From the NCBI RefSeq assembly GCF_036850765.1, contig NC_089494.1, forward strand, positions 61,250,309 to 61,314,308: 64,000 bases of DNA, given 5' to 3'. Under the pieces are notes generated by a model. That model was not told the DNA's origin and made no database searches. It saw only the letters and a program-made list of their open reading frames with translations. The DNA is from Saccopteryx bilineata (taxonomy: Eukaryota; Chordata; Mammalia; Chiroptera; Emballonuridae). The stretch's first letter is position 1. Every line of letters begins with the position of its first letter. Below are positions 35,252 to 47,110 of this stretch, piece after piece. A program made the position numbers and the translations under genes.

Positions 35252-35950
35252 CAGTAAGGATAAATAATTTATCAGAGAAGAAGGGAGAAGAATAAAGCAG
35301 ATGCTGAGAGAAGGAGAGAGGAGAGAGGACATAAGCTGAGAGGACACGGAAAGATGCTTTGGTTCCAGGTTAAGTTTTAGTTCCTAGTTCCAGAGTATCA
35401 AGAGGCCTGGGTAAATCTCCTTGCTCTAGGTTCCAGTATAAATCCCAAGTATTAGAATAAATTTCCCTTTAATTGAGCCAGCTTCTATGTTTGCAAATAA
35501 AAAAGCCTAGACTGAAGCAATAATCTTGGCAAAGTATTTTCTAAGTATTATATCACAAGCAAAATCCCTAAAAGAAAAGTTTATTTTTTAAATCTGTTCT
35601 CATAAAAATTAAAATTTCCTCTATACATCAGAATAACCTGGAGATGTTTTCTCTGAACATATGTACCCTGATTTATCAATGGTACCCCATTAAAATTAAT
35701 AATAAAAAAGATAAGTAATAAAAAATAAATATTAATTATGAAAAATAATTTTTCTCTATACAAAAAATTATAAGCAAGATTAAATTAAAGAACAAGTGGG
35801 GACAGAGAACTACACGTATATGACAGAAAAGAGCTACATTTTTAATATCATTGAAAATTCATAACAAGATAAATCTGATAATAGAAATATCAGCAAAGAT
35901 CTTAAAATAGGCTGTTTCCAAAAGAAGAAATACAACCAACTTATACAAAA
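35252..35950. other. AT-rich intergenic DNA
   Basis: A purine-rich stretch (35270-35350) followed by AT-rich DNA. I see no gene or repeat family. Confidence 0.5.
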
Positions 35951-35962
35951 TGTTCAAAATAG

Positions 35963-36340
35963 GCCCTAGCCGGTTGGCTCAGTGGTAGAGCGTCAGCCTG
36001 GTGTGCAGGAGTCCCGGGTTTGATTCCTGCCAGGGCACACAAGAGAAGTGCCCATCTGCTTCTCTACCCCTCCCCCTCTCCTTCTTCTCTGTCTCTCTCT
36101 TCCCCTCCTGCAGCCAAGGCTCCATTGGAGCAGAGTTGGCCCAGGCACTGAGGATGGCTCTGTGGCCTCTGCCTCAGGTGCTAGAATGGCTCTGGTCGCA
36201 ACAGAGAGATGCCCCGGATGGGCAGAGCATCGCCCTCTGGTAGGCATGCCGGGTGGATCCCGGTCGGGCGAATGCGGGAGTCTGTCTGACTGCCTCCCCG
36301 TTTCTAACTTCAGAAAAAATACCAAAAAAAAAAAAAAAAA
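35963..36340 (+). mobile_element. Large tRNA-derived SINE (Rhin-like)
   Basis: Flanked by 'gttcaaaata' (35952-35961 and 36341-36350). The CTCF-like core carries two changes (cgccctctggtag) and is probably lost. Confidence 0.93.
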
Positions 36341-36381
36341 GTTCAAAATAAACCACAATGAAATACGTTGTTCATCTAGCA

Positions 36382-36646
36382 CAGTGATTTTCACCCTATT
36401 TTATCTCATGGCACACATAAACTAATTACTAAAATTCTTCGGCACACCCAAATATATATATTTTTGCCAATTTAACAACAAAAACATAGGCATAATGTTT
36501 TATTCATTCACACTGGACTACTATTGTTGCATTGGCTGTTGTCATTTTTCTATTTGACAATCTACGGGAGAAGAGGCCACTGCCCCTGACTAGTCAAGTA
36601 TTGCATGCTTTCAAAATTCTTATGGCACATAAATTGAAAATAGCTG
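36382..36646. mobile_element. Non-autonomous hAT element, decayed
   Basis: The ends 'cagtgattttca' and 'tgaaaatagctg' are imperfect inverted repeats, with subterminal 'atggcacac' and 'atggcacat'. Flanking 8-mers ATCTAGCA and ATCTAAAA match at six positions. Confidence 0.75.
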
Positions 36647-36719
36647 ATCTAAAAGACAGGCAAAACCTGGGTTCCTTCACATTTCCCATTTTGCCTTTAC
36701 TCTAATGTTTTCTTAACAG

Positions 36720-37290
36720 AGCCACCAGAGGGCGCCTTCTGAACACGTCAGAACATGTCACTCTTCTTTCCAACCATTTCTTTTAATGGTTGTCCATCTG
36801 ATTTAGAGAAAGCCACAATCCCCAGGACCATGTAACAGCCCCCATTACCTCACTGACTGACTGCCCCTTCTCCCACTCTCCCCCTCACCCTCTCCATGCC
36901 AGCCTCCAGCCTGGTTGTTGTTTGAACAACACACATGTATGATCCAGCCTCCAGAACACACTGTTCCCTCTACCAGATGCTCTTCCCCCAGATATTTTCA
37001 TGCCTCATTCCTTTACCTCCCTCAAATGTTTGCTGAAAAGTCGCTATCTCAGTGAGAGCTTTCTTAACCACTGTACTTAAATGCCCTTCCTTCCCCTGCA
37101 CTGCCCGCACCTCCCCTGGTTTATATGTCTGTCACACTAACACCTTTTGGTACACAGTGCAACTTACTGTCTTCACACCTAGAATTCAAGTTCCATGAGG
37201 GAAGAGATTTATCCACAGCCCTTATTTCGTACATACCCAGGCGCATAGGAGGCACTAAACAAATATTTGTTGAATGAATGAATTCAGAAA
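36720..37290 (+). mobile_element. L2 3' end (LINE-2)
   Basis: The 3' part 'agaattcaagttccatgagg', 'gcgcataggaggcactaaac' and 'aaatatttgttgaatgaatg' is the standard L2 end. The upstream part ('tgttccctctaccagatgct') also fits. The left limit is uncertain. Confidence 0.75.
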
Positions 37291-37479
37291 AGGATAACAT
37301 TAGTGTTGTGCAGAGTCGGGGAAATGGTTACACTCATAAACTATTGATAAGAATGTAAATTGGTGCAATGATTTTGAAGGATTATGTGGTGACAGGGATC
37401 AAGTCTTAAAAAATACATATCTCTGTGTAACATTAATCTTCTAGAGTTTTTCATAAGAATATGATATATTAGAACCCCT

Positions 37480-38067
37480 TTGGTTGCAAAACATAAGAAG
37501 CCACTTGTGCTAGCTTAAGTAATAAGGGTGGAGTGATTTATGACAAGGACACAGTATACGTCATATTACAAAGGAAAAAAGGGAGAATGCATTATGTGGG
37601 ACATTAAGACATCTCTGCCACACCCACTGTCTTATGTCAGGCTCCCCAGGAAGCAGATGGAGATAGATTTGCAGGCAGAAAGTTGAGCGGGATGTGCTCT
37701 TTGAGTCAGTGCCTGTGAGCGAATGAGGGAAGGAGAATTGGGCAGGGGGCCAAGAGGAACTGTGATGCAGTAGTGGTCAATGCCCCAGGCAGTGCCATGG
37801 AGTTGTCTCATACTGAGGCAAGGAGTCAGACCTTTAAACCCATATATCAACCAGTCATTGGATGTAGGCTGCTTGTGGGGAGGGCATGTGACCTTGATCC
37901 AAGCAGCTCCTTTAGTCCAAGGGCAAATCCTGGGAAATTACTCAGCTCTGACCCATCAACAACAGACATCCAGCATCTGGGGGGATGGGCACCTCAGTCC
38001 TGATGGGGGAAATCTGGGCAGCACACCAAGCATCTACTCTACCTACAGACTGTGTAAGTTTATGTCC
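37480..38067. other. Intergenic DNA with unassigned old repeat
   Basis: A GC-richer stretch at 37620-38000 looks like decayed interspersed repeat; several overlapping short frames on both strands carry no domain. I cannot name the family. Confidence 0.4.
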
Positions 38068-38075
38068 TTCTAAGC

Positions 38076-38394
38076 CAGGAGTCGGGAATATATGGCTCGC
38101 AAGCCAGATGTGGCTCTTTTGATGGCTGCATCTGGCTCACAGACAAATCTTTAATAAAAAAAAATAATGTTAAAAATATAAAACATTCTCATGTATTACA
38201 ATCCATTCATTTCCTGCCTCTCATGTTTGTGGTTGCTGGTGGCTGGAGCCAATCACAGCTGTCGTCCGGGACAACACCAAATTTTTATTGGATAATGTGT
38301 AATGTACACGGGTCGTTGTATGGCTCTCATGGAATTACATTTTAAAATATGTGGCGTTCATGGCTCTCTCAGCCAAAAAGATTCCCGACCCTTG
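38076..38394. mobile_element. Non-autonomous hAT element, family 'gtcggg', copy 1
   Basis: Ends 'caggagtcgggaa' and 'ttcccgacccttg' are inverted repeats, with a perfect 8-bp duplication TTCTAAGC (38068-38075 and 38395-38402). The body has subterminal 'atgtggctcttttgatggct' and matches the copy at 41004-41329 in the opposite orientation. Confidence 0.94.
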
Positions 38395-38497
38395 TTCTAA
38401 GCCTTAGAATAATTGGAACCAGACACTTGGTTACTGTCAGGGCGCTCTCTCTCTCTCTCTCTTTTTACTATGCATCTCTTTCACTCTGGACTGTTTT

Positions 38498-38885
38498 TTT
38501 TTTTTTTTTAATTTTCTGAAGCTGGAAACAGGGAGAGACAGTCAGACAGACTCCCGCATGCGCCCGACCGGGATCCACCCGGCACGCCCACCAGGGGCAA
38601 TGCTCTGCCCACCAGGGGGCGATGCTCTGCCCCTCCGGGGCGTCACTCTGCCGCGACCAGAGCCACTCTAGTGCCTGGGGCAGAGGCCAAGGAGCCATCC
38701 CCAGCGCCCGGGTCATCTTTGCTCCAATGGAGCCTTGGCTGCGGGAGGGGAAGAGAGAGACAGAGAGGAAGGTGGGGGGTGGAGAAGCAAATGGGCGCTT
38801 CTCCTATGTGCCCTGGCCGGGAATCGAACCCGGGTCCCCCGCACGCCAGGCCGACGCTCTACCGCTGAGCCAACCGGCCAGGGCC
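38498..38885 (-). mobile_element. Large tRNA-derived SINE (Rhin-like)
   Basis: Flanked by ACTCTGGACTGTTTT (38483-38497 and 38886-38900). The core is exact at 38609-38621, with a shorter copy (ccaccaggggca) 21 bp before it. Confidence 0.95.
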
Positions 38886-38900
38886 ACTCTGGACTGTTTT

Positions 38901-39955
38901 CTGTTTCTCATCCCACATGGTCAAAGATATTTTTCCAGCAGTCCCTAACTTCACAGCTTCACCCTCAGAGAAAGGGTAACTGAATGGCCCAACTTGGGTC
39001 AGTGTTTATCCATACACCTACCCAACAGTTATGATAGAGGGTACAGTCACATGTATTAACATGTGTTTGGATTCGAGGGGGGCAGAGAAAGGAGCAAATC
39101 CATGCTTGCAGGTGTCACATCTAACCAGAGAAAAAAATTCTCAGATGCTAACTGGTTTTTGGGGGAGTACAATTAACCATGCATACATATTTTTAATTGT
39201 TATATTTAGAAAAAAATAATGTTTTCTAGTTGAACTAACCTTTAAAAAGGAAATGTAAACACCTGTCTCTGGTGATCTGCACATGAAAAGTTACTAGTTA
39301 TAGGGTATAAAAAGGAATGTTCATATAAAGTAAGATTTTTCTGGGAATTGGTGTGAAAAAAAAATTGACTTTGCAAAGCTTATTCCGCTGAACTGCAAAC
39401 AAATGAAACATGGAAGAGCAGCTATAATAACCTTCCTGTATCCCGGTGCTCCTTGGTCCTCTACCATGCCACCGTGCCTTACGTACAGACTGCAGACAAA
39501 ACCTTCCCCTTGCGTTTCGTTGGAATGTTATCAACATCCTAGCCTGCTCCCTATTAGGAGGTCCAGCACATAGGCAGCCTATTTAAAATCAGTGTATTAG
39601 CTTTTATTTTACATTAATATATATATTCAGTTGACAATTGCTGAGTATCTTTATGCTGGAAAATACAAAGAAAACCACGATACAACTCTAACTGAGCTAA
39701 AGATCCGGTAGGAAAAAAGGTTGGATGTATGTGCGTATTATTCACAAACATATATATTCACACATATATACTTAAATAATTTTAATAAAATGCAAAATGT
39801 ATCTAGACCCGTACTTGAACTTGAAGCACAGAGTTCTCCGGAAGGTAAAAGAAGAATGTTCTACTTCTGAGTCGGATGGCTTCATACATTTTAAATGATG
39901 GTTTTGGAACCTCCGTTGAACAAAATTATGATATATATATATATTACTATATATT
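38901..39955. other. Intergenic DNA without recognised elements
   Basis: Mostly AT-rich sequence with TA-rich runs at 39615-39630 and 39930-39945. No gene is supported. Confidence 0.5.
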
Positions 39956-39959
39956 TGTT

Positions 39960-40380
39960 TTCTTAATTAAAATTTCTAGAGGTGACATTGGTTAATAATA
40001 TCATATAGGTTTCAAGTGTACATTTTCACAACACATGATCTGTACATTACATTGTGTGCCCACCACCCAAAGTCAAATAGTCTTTCCTTTACTGTTCCCA
40101 ACCCCCTTCCCTCGGGTAACCACCACACTGTTGTTTGTGTTTCTGAGTTTTAGTTTTATATCCCACATATGAGTGAAATCATATGGTTCTTAGCTTTTCT
40201 TGACTGATTTATTTCACTTAGCAGTATATTCTCAAGGTCTGTCCCTGTGGTCGCAAATAAATGGCAGTTTTTCATCTTTTCTCATGGCTGAGTAGTATTC
40301 CACTGTATATATGTACCACATCTTCTTTATTTAATCCTCTATCAAAGGAAACTTTGGTTGTCTCCATGTCTTGGCCAACT
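39960..40380 (-). mobile_element. L1 3' region, antisense, interrupted by a SINE
   Basis: 'ggctgagtagtattccactg', 'tatatatgtaccacatcttc' and 'tggttgtctccatgtcttgg' are the reverse complement of the L1 ORF2 end and 3' UTR. The SINE at 40391 was inserted at its right edge. Confidence 0.85.
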
Positions 40381-40390
40381 AAATATATAT

Positions 40391-40770
40391 ATATATTTTT
40401 TTAATTTTTATTTTATTTATTTTATTTTTTTGTACTTTTCTGAAGCTGGAAACGGGGAGGCAGTCAGACAGACTCCCGCATCCGCCCGACCGGGATCCAC
40501 CCGGCCCGCCCACCAGGGGGCGTCGCTCTGTCGCGACCAGAGCCACTCTAGCGCCTGGGGCAGAGGCCAAGGAACCATCCCCAGCGCCTGGGCCATCTTT
40601 GCTCCAATGGAGCCTTGGCTGTGGGAGGGGAAGAGAGAGACAGAGAGAAAGGAGAGGGGGAGGGGTGGAGAAGCAGATGGGCGCCTCTCCTGTGTGCCCT
40701 GGCCGGAATCAAACCCGGGACTCCTGCACGCCAGGCCGACGCTCTTCCACTGAGCCAACTGGCCAGGGCC
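40391..40770 (-). mobile_element. Large tRNA-derived SINE (Rhin-like)
   Basis: Flanked by TAAATATATAT (40380-40390 and 40771-40781), although this is simple sequence and so weaker evidence. The core CCACCAGGGGGCG is exact at 40510-40522. Confidence 0.92.
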
Positions 40771-41003
40771 TAAATATATATTTAATATGTCATTATATAT
40801 ATATATATATTGTTCAGTTTTATTTTAACCAAGCACCTGTTTTAGCATTTCCCTATACTGCCACAGGCTGTACAGGCTTGAAAACAAAAAGGAGAACCTA
40901 AAGAAGAAATGGCATCAAATATTTTCAATTAAATGAAACTCTAACTCCCTAGTTTGCGGGAGGGAAAAGAAGGGTGGAGTTTTAAGGCCTTGAGTGTCTG
41001 GGG

Positions 41004-41329
41004 CAGGGGTTGGGGAACCTTTTTGGCTGAGAGAGCCATGAATGCCACATATTTTAAAATGTAATTCCGTGAGAGCCATACAATGACCTGTGTTCATTAT
41101 GCATTATCCTTTTACCAATAAAAATTTGGTGTTGTCCTGGAGGACAGCTGTGATTGGCTCCAGCCACCCGCAACCATGAACATGAGCAGTAGGAAATGAA
41201 TGGATTGTAATACATGAGAATGTTTTATATTTTTAACGTTATGTATTTTATTAAAGATTTGTCTGTGAGCCAGATGCAGCCATCAAAAGAGCCACATCTG
41301 GCTCGCGAGCCATAGGTTCCTGACCCCTG
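41004..41329. mobile_element. Non-autonomous hAT element, family 'gtcggg', copy 2
   Basis: Starts CAGGGGTTGGGGAACC and ends GGTTCCTGACCCCTG, with a perfect 8-bp duplication GTCTGGGG (40996-41003 and 41330-41337). Its body is the reverse complement of the copy at 38076-38394 with scattered differences. Confidence 0.94.
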
Positions 41330-41384
41330 GTCTGGGGGAGAATGCAGAGGCTGTCAAGCCTGACTTCCTTACTCTGAGCCAGTA

Positions 41385-41601
41385 GTTCTCAACCTTTTTA
41401 CACTTGGGGACTGGTGAAAATAGGAGAATTATTTCGGGGACTGCTAAGTCAGAAATCACCCTGAGCATAAGCGAATTCAACTGAGATCATTGGGACCATA
41501 ATCTTCATAGTATATCAGAGTGGCTAACTCTTTCGTGGACCAGCATGAAATTTCTGGTGGCCTCGTCCGTGGACTGGAGGTTACAAAAGACTGTTCCTAA
41601 G
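41385..41601. mobile_element. Decayed hAT-like element
   Basis: The left end 'cagtagttctcaaccttttt' is a typical hAT terminus. The right end ('gtggactggaggtt...gactg') is degraded and no duplication is clear. Confidence 0.55.
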
Positions 41602-42940
41602 GACTCTTATTCTAGTTAGATGAGCACTACCATTTTTTCCCTTAAGGAGATGGTATTGTAAAAGAAAAGAAAACAAAAAAGAAAAAAAAGAAAGGAAGCT
41701 GGAGAAAGGGATAACTGTTTCTTTCCATTAAGTAGTGGAATAAAAATGTATGTTGAACGACAGAAAGCCTAATGCTTCCATCACAGTTAGGGGTAGTGGT
41801 GCTTTTTGAACAAAAGGGAAACAGCATTAATTTGAAGGGACAAACTTCGCCTAATGCACGGAGGATTGTAAAGGGGTGGAGAACTCAGAGGCATGGCCAC
41901 GCTGAGTGAGGACCATATGTAAGACTTTCTCATTCTGGGTGTTTTCTTCTCTTTGTTAAGACTAGCACTTGATTTTACCCTGTCTCTGGAGGTTATCTTT
42001 CTCCCATTCGCATTGTTCCTCCGACGAAACACAGGAAACACAGGAAGACATACCCTTGGACAGCTGGTTTCCCTTCACAAGCTCAGGAGGCATTAGGAAT
42101 TTACCTCATTTTTAAAGCCTAGGAATCAGGCTAAAGCAGGCTCAGAAAATGAGAAGTAGAAATGAATTCACTCACGGACACAATAAACACTCTACAGGAA
42201 GTTGTTTATTTTACCACATATTGGAATTTTAAAATCTTACCTGTCAGTAAAATAAATTTCATCGTGGCACTCATTTGCTGAGAAACTGTTACGTTTTAAC
42301 TCCTTGTAATTCCTGGGCAAGGCACATCTGGGCATTGTGGTGGCACCGCGAGTCCAAGGACAGGCAGGTTGTAAGGGCCCCTTTCCCTTCTCCCTCTTCC
42401 TCCCTGCTGCTCAGTCAGCTGTCCCCACCAGTCACCACAATCCAAAGAGATCTGAAGGAGAAAGCTGTAGGTTAACCCCCCCAAATGTAAAAAAGTTAAC
42501 CCCACTTCAATTCTATAATGTTTCTTTCATTGGGTCTGCCCAAAGCATATATAAAATATTTTTATCAAAGCAATTTGCAAAAGACTAAGTTCATAATAGA
42601 TATTTTGGACGACATGTTGTTTGCGTCAATAGTTGGATTTTCTCTCTTAGTGTATCTGAGCTCCTGGTACATTGTCATCATCAATACATGTTTTGTCAAG
42701 TGAGTAAATGTTTAATTTCTAAACTGGATTCAAATTGGAGCATCGACTCTAAACTCAATTTTTTAATAGCAAAATATTTGTTTATATTAGACTAACCTTT
42801 AAAATAAAGGGTCCTCAATGAACAAACTGTACCAAATGCATATATATGAATACGGCAATGATAAAAATTTGTCCATGGCTAGAGCTTTTTATAAAGAAAG
42901 GTGGTGTACTCTAGTTAACCAAGCAATGGACTTGGGAGTC
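41602..42940. other. Intergenic DNA without recognised elements
   Basis: A purine-rich run at 41655-41705, then single-copy-looking DNA. Open frames at 42275-42703 have no recognised domain. Confidence 0.5.
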
Positions 42941-42955
42941 AAAAGTCCTAGACTC

Positions 42956-43281
42956 GCCTGACCAGGCGGTGACGCAGTGGATAGAGTGGCGGACTGGGAT
43001 GCGGAGGACCCAGGTTCAAGACCTCGAGGTCACCAGCTTGAGCGCGGGTTCATCTGGTTTGAGCAAAGCTCACCAGCTTGGACCCAAGGTCGTTGGCTCG
43101 AGCAAGGGGTTACTCGGTCTGCTGAAGGCCTGTGGTCAGGGCACACATGGGAAAGCAATCAATGAACAACTAAGGTGTCGCAACAAAAAAACTGATGATT
43201 GATGCTTCTCATCTCTCTCTGTTCCTGTCTGTCCCTATCTATCCCTCTTTCTGACTCTCTCTCTGTTTCTGTAAAAAAAAA
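42956..43281 (+). mobile_element. Mid-sized SINE (GCCTGACCAGG family)
   Basis: Full-length copy with tRNA head, 'gtcaccagcttgagcgcggg' body and poly(A), flanked by a perfect duplication AAAAGTCCTAGACTC (42941-42955 and 43282-43296). Confidence 0.96.
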
Positions 43282-43296
43282 AAAAGTCCTAGACTC

Positions 43297-44293
43297 TAAG
43301 ATCTACCCCACATGTTTGCTATGAGGTTCAAGTGAGAAAAATGTATGCAAATGATTTCAGACCATTCTTGGCACTCATTTTAAGCTGGGAACAACATTTA
43401 TTAGGATTTTGTCTTGGCCATCTTTCTTACCATCTCACTTCCTAATGAAAATGCCAGATTTCTCCCCTTTTTAAGGTACAGAATCAAGGTGTGGGCAGAG
43501 AACAATTAGAACTGGGAGGCCAAAGGGCCAGGAGGATTATTCCTACTTGCTGGGCCTGTGCCTAGATCCCCTGTACCGTGGGGAAGTTAGGTACGAGTTG
43601 GAGGTTAAGGAAAGTCAACAGAAACCAGAGAGGCCAATCTGTAGGACAGAACAGGAACGGGGGGGGGGGGGTAGGGAGCCAGGAAGGGTCCGGCAGGCTG
43701 AAGAGTGGCAGAGGTTGGGGAGGTGTGAGTGCTCCGGTCCAGGACAGCTGTAGGGAATGACAGAAAAAGAGGGAATTTTAAGAAGAGCTCTGATGTGGGA
43801 TAAAGTGGATACCCTATCATATTCTTTGTGAAGTGTAAGTAAAGACTATAATTCCTTTTAAAAGCTTTTGCCAGTAGACTCTTTCTTAGAATGCAACTCT
43901 ATGCAGAGAGTAGGCCGTTTGGATTCCTGGGATATAGTGATCTTATAAGCACTATCCTTATTAGTCAATTATTAACATAATTCACAAGTACTACCCCCGC
44001 CCAAATATTGTTTATGAAAGTATGCTCCTGTAAAACCTACTGGTTCATCACACACAAGCAGACTGGGAGTCTCAGCTGAGGTTCACCAGGAAGTCCTAAA
44101 GCACAGAGAAAATCATTTTCCTGGTGTTAATTCAATTATACGTTGTGAAAGAGATTTGAATTGTTTTGAAACTAAAAAATATGACAAAACAAAGGGCTGA
44201 CTTAGTGGGGGGGAAATTCAGATGCATAGTAGACAGGCATGCTTTATGAAACCACTGATTACAATGTTTGCTTCCTACAGGTTGTGTTGGTGA
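43297..44293. other. Intergenic DNA with a poly(G) run
   Basis: It includes a run of 12 G at about 43660-43671 inside a purine-rich stretch. Apparent frames across it on both strands have no domain. Confidence 0.5.
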
Positions 44294-44828
44294 TGCCAGT
44301 GTGAGTGTATAGTCGGGGAAGCATGTATCTATGAACCTCAAAGAGTGCCAGTGTGAGTGTAGATAGTTGGGGAAGCATGTATCTATGGACCTCAAAGAGT
44401 GCCAGTGTGAGTGTAGATAGTTGGGGAAGCATGTATCTATGAACCTCAAAGAGTCCAGTGTGAGTGTAGATAGTCGGGGAAGCATGGATCTATGGACCTC
44501 AAAGAGTGCCAGTGTGAGTGTAGATAGTCGGGGAAGCATGGATCTATGGACCTCAAAGAGTGCCAGTGTGAGTGTAGATAGTCGGGGAATCATGCATCTA
44601 TGGACCTCAAAGAGTCCAGTGTGAGTGTAGATAGTCGGGGAAGCATGTATCTATGAACCTCAAAGAGTCCAGTGTGAGTGTAGATAGTCGGGGAAGCATG
44701 GATCTATGGACCTCAAAGAGTGCCAGTGTGAGTGTAGATAGTCGGGGAATCATGCATCTATGAACCTCAAAGAGTCCAGTGTGAGTGTAGATAGTCGGGG
44801 AAGCATGGATCTATGGACCTCAAAGAGT
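44294..44828. repeat. Minisatellite, ten copies of a 53-54 bp unit
   Basis: The unit runs 'gccagtgtgagtgtagatag', 'tcggggaagcatggatctat', 'ggacctcaaagagt'. Copies start near 44294, 44347, 44401, 44455, 44508, 44561, 44615, 44668, 44722 and 44775. Units differ in gcc/cc at the start (54 against 53 bp), gga/gaa and tcgg/ttgg, and the variants occur in a mixed order. Both strands stay open over several units only because of the repetition; the 1-bp length variation makes a coding role unlikely. Confidence 0.96.
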
Positions 44829-45530
44829 TGGCCATTGCTCTTACATTTGAGAAGACATTGTTTAGTAAGGAGAGGACTTGGCCCAAAACTTGGGTCCCTG
44901 ACTTCAGAGAAAAATTGGCTTTTACTGAGTGCTGAGGATGATATTTTTCATGGAAAGAGGAAGGAAAACCATATTTGTTGAATGTCCACTCTGTTTTATT
45001 TAATCCTTATAATGACCCTGAAAAGGCAGATGTTTGAGTTGCCTACCCAGTCCTGTCTCTCTCCTCCAAATTAAATACTGATTTTTCTTTGAGGAATTCA
45101 TTTCAACCATGAGGTTTGCGAGGATTAATCTACTCAGGTTCAGGGTAACCTGGGATTGACCTACACTCACCCCCTTTTCCTGGCCAGAGCAATGATTCAT
45201 GAATGGGCACATATCCCAATTCAGGCCAATGCAAGTGAAGTATTCCAGGACTTGTGCAAGGCTCTCTCTCCCCTTAGATGGAGAGGTAGGGCTCTGTGAT
45301 GTCTAGAACCTCTGAAGCCATTTCACTACCACAAGGAGAGAGTCTGGAGATGTATGGGAAACCTTGCGACTGAGAAATGGAGAAACTTGGGGACATTTTT
45401 TGCACTGCTGGCTCAGCTTCCCCTGAAACTCACACTGATCCTGAGTTTTTCCATTACAGAGCCAGTACATTTCCTTTGTTTCAGCCAAGTTGAGTTTTTT
45501 GTCAACTGCAATTGAAAGGTAACAAACCAA
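44829..45530. other. Intergenic DNA after the minisatellite
   Basis: Contains a MIR-like scrap near 44975-45025 and otherwise no recognised element. Confidence 0.45.
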
Positions 45531-45534
45531 GTAA

Positions 45535-45670
45535 TACAGAGAGTACCTCTGTTTTACAGAGGAGGAAACTGAAGTGCCAAAAGATTTAAACCGGCCCCCA
45601 GTTACATAGGTTGTGAGAGGGGAAGCCATGATTTGAGGCCAGATCGTTCTGACCTGTCTTTTGGGAGACG
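45535..45670 (+). mobile_element. MIR fragment
   Basis: 'ttttacagaggaggaaactg', 'ccagttacataggttgtgag' and 'tttgaggccagatcgttctg' follow the MIR 3' half. Confidence 0.7.
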
Positions 45671-46474
45671 TATGGTAGTACTGGAGAAGTTCTAGCGAAG
45701 CAGTAGATGACACTTTCCCACCCTCACCCTGGATTCAGTCAGATCCAGTGCTTGATAAACTTTGCATTTGTTCTAGAGTCTACAGATTATATACTCAGTG
45801 GTAAGAGGAAACAAAATGTTTGAAATACTCTTACCATGCTTCATTTCTAAGTTGTGGAAGGGTCCACTCTACTACTAACCATTTTATCTCTTTATAGTCT
45901 TTATATAATAGTCTTTATTCCTAACTCTCTAAAGTTTAGCCTCATTTTCCAAGGATATCGGGGGTTTTCAGAGACATCTCCTAGAACCGCTTGAAAGCTA
46001 GGCTCACTCAAACTCCAGACCAGAATTCTGAGTAATTGGTGACAACTGTAGATGGGCAGAGCTTGAACTAAGAGCCACTGTAATTCAGTTTCTCGCCCCT
46101 AGGCCTATTCTACACAGATATCAGATTGCTCTGGCAGGTCAGCCCTGACCAGACCGCGGCACTCAAGGTTGCCCTGGTCCCCCACTGTCTGTACCAGCAA
46201 CCTCCGGATCAGAGTGTGCGTATCCCAGCGGGTATGCAAGACTCCTGTCATCTTGTGGGAAGAAAAAGTAGAACTTCTATGTATAGTGATTGGTTATTTT
46301 TGTAAGTGAAGAAAAAAATTAAGCTTCATTAGGAATTTATAAACAGATTGACAGAGATTTCCTTCACTCATTTTCTATGTTGGCAAATCCCATAGCCCAT
46401 GCATTATGTGTAAGTTATTCTGGGAAGAAGAAAGGAACTTCTACTCTGGGGTGGTGTTGACAATGCTGTTGCGC

Positions 46475-46507
<33 letters not shown>

Positions 46508-47102
46508 CTCATTGCAACTTACTGCTATTTACACGACCAAATTAATTGGATTTATGGGTTATATGATATGCTTTTTAACTAGACTAATCCTAACCAAATG
46601 GACAGTTGTCTCCAAAAGATTCTTTCAAGGCAACCATGCATTGAAAATCTGACAAATAATACAAATACAAGTAAATAGAACAGGAATGGCAGAACTGGCA
46701 TGACTCCTACTTGGTGCGAGCTCTTTTTCAGCTTGAAGTAAAATGATGATAAGCTCTGGCTACATCATTAGAAATTTTCAAGAAGATTTTAAAATACAAA
46801 TTTATATCAATAATGATAAACTTCACCTTAAGGGTATATTGTGCCGTAAGTTATTAGCTTTTAACTAGCACATGTGCCTTAAGTTAGCTTTAAAAATACA
46901 TACATATATGCACATATATTGGTGGGTACTTAAAATTTTGTTAATGGAATATAGGGCAATAAATACATTGAGACCAGATTGTTACATAACGAGTGCAAAT
47001 TCCTAGTTGCCCCGAGTACTTGCAGAAAGATGGCAGGGTTCAGATAACATAATGTGCATCAGTGTAATAGGTTGGCCTTCCACATATGCCCCCAACCTAT
47101 AT
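45671..47102. other. Intergenic DNA without recognised elements
   Basis: Includes a T-run of 24 at about 46477-46500, possibly the tail of a lost retroelement. No gene is supported. Confidence 0.5.
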
Positions 47103-47110
47103 GTCTAGCC

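Noticed and set aside
5394..40522. A CRISPR-like or other regularly spaced array, suggested by the many near-identical repeats
   Set aside because: The repeats are SINEs of ~380 bp in both orientations with separate target duplications and irregular spacing, in a eukaryotic genome.
44132..44593. A tandem-repeat protein encoded by the minisatellite
   Set aside because: Units alternate between 53 and 54 bp, so no frame is kept through the array, and there is no promoter or splice context.
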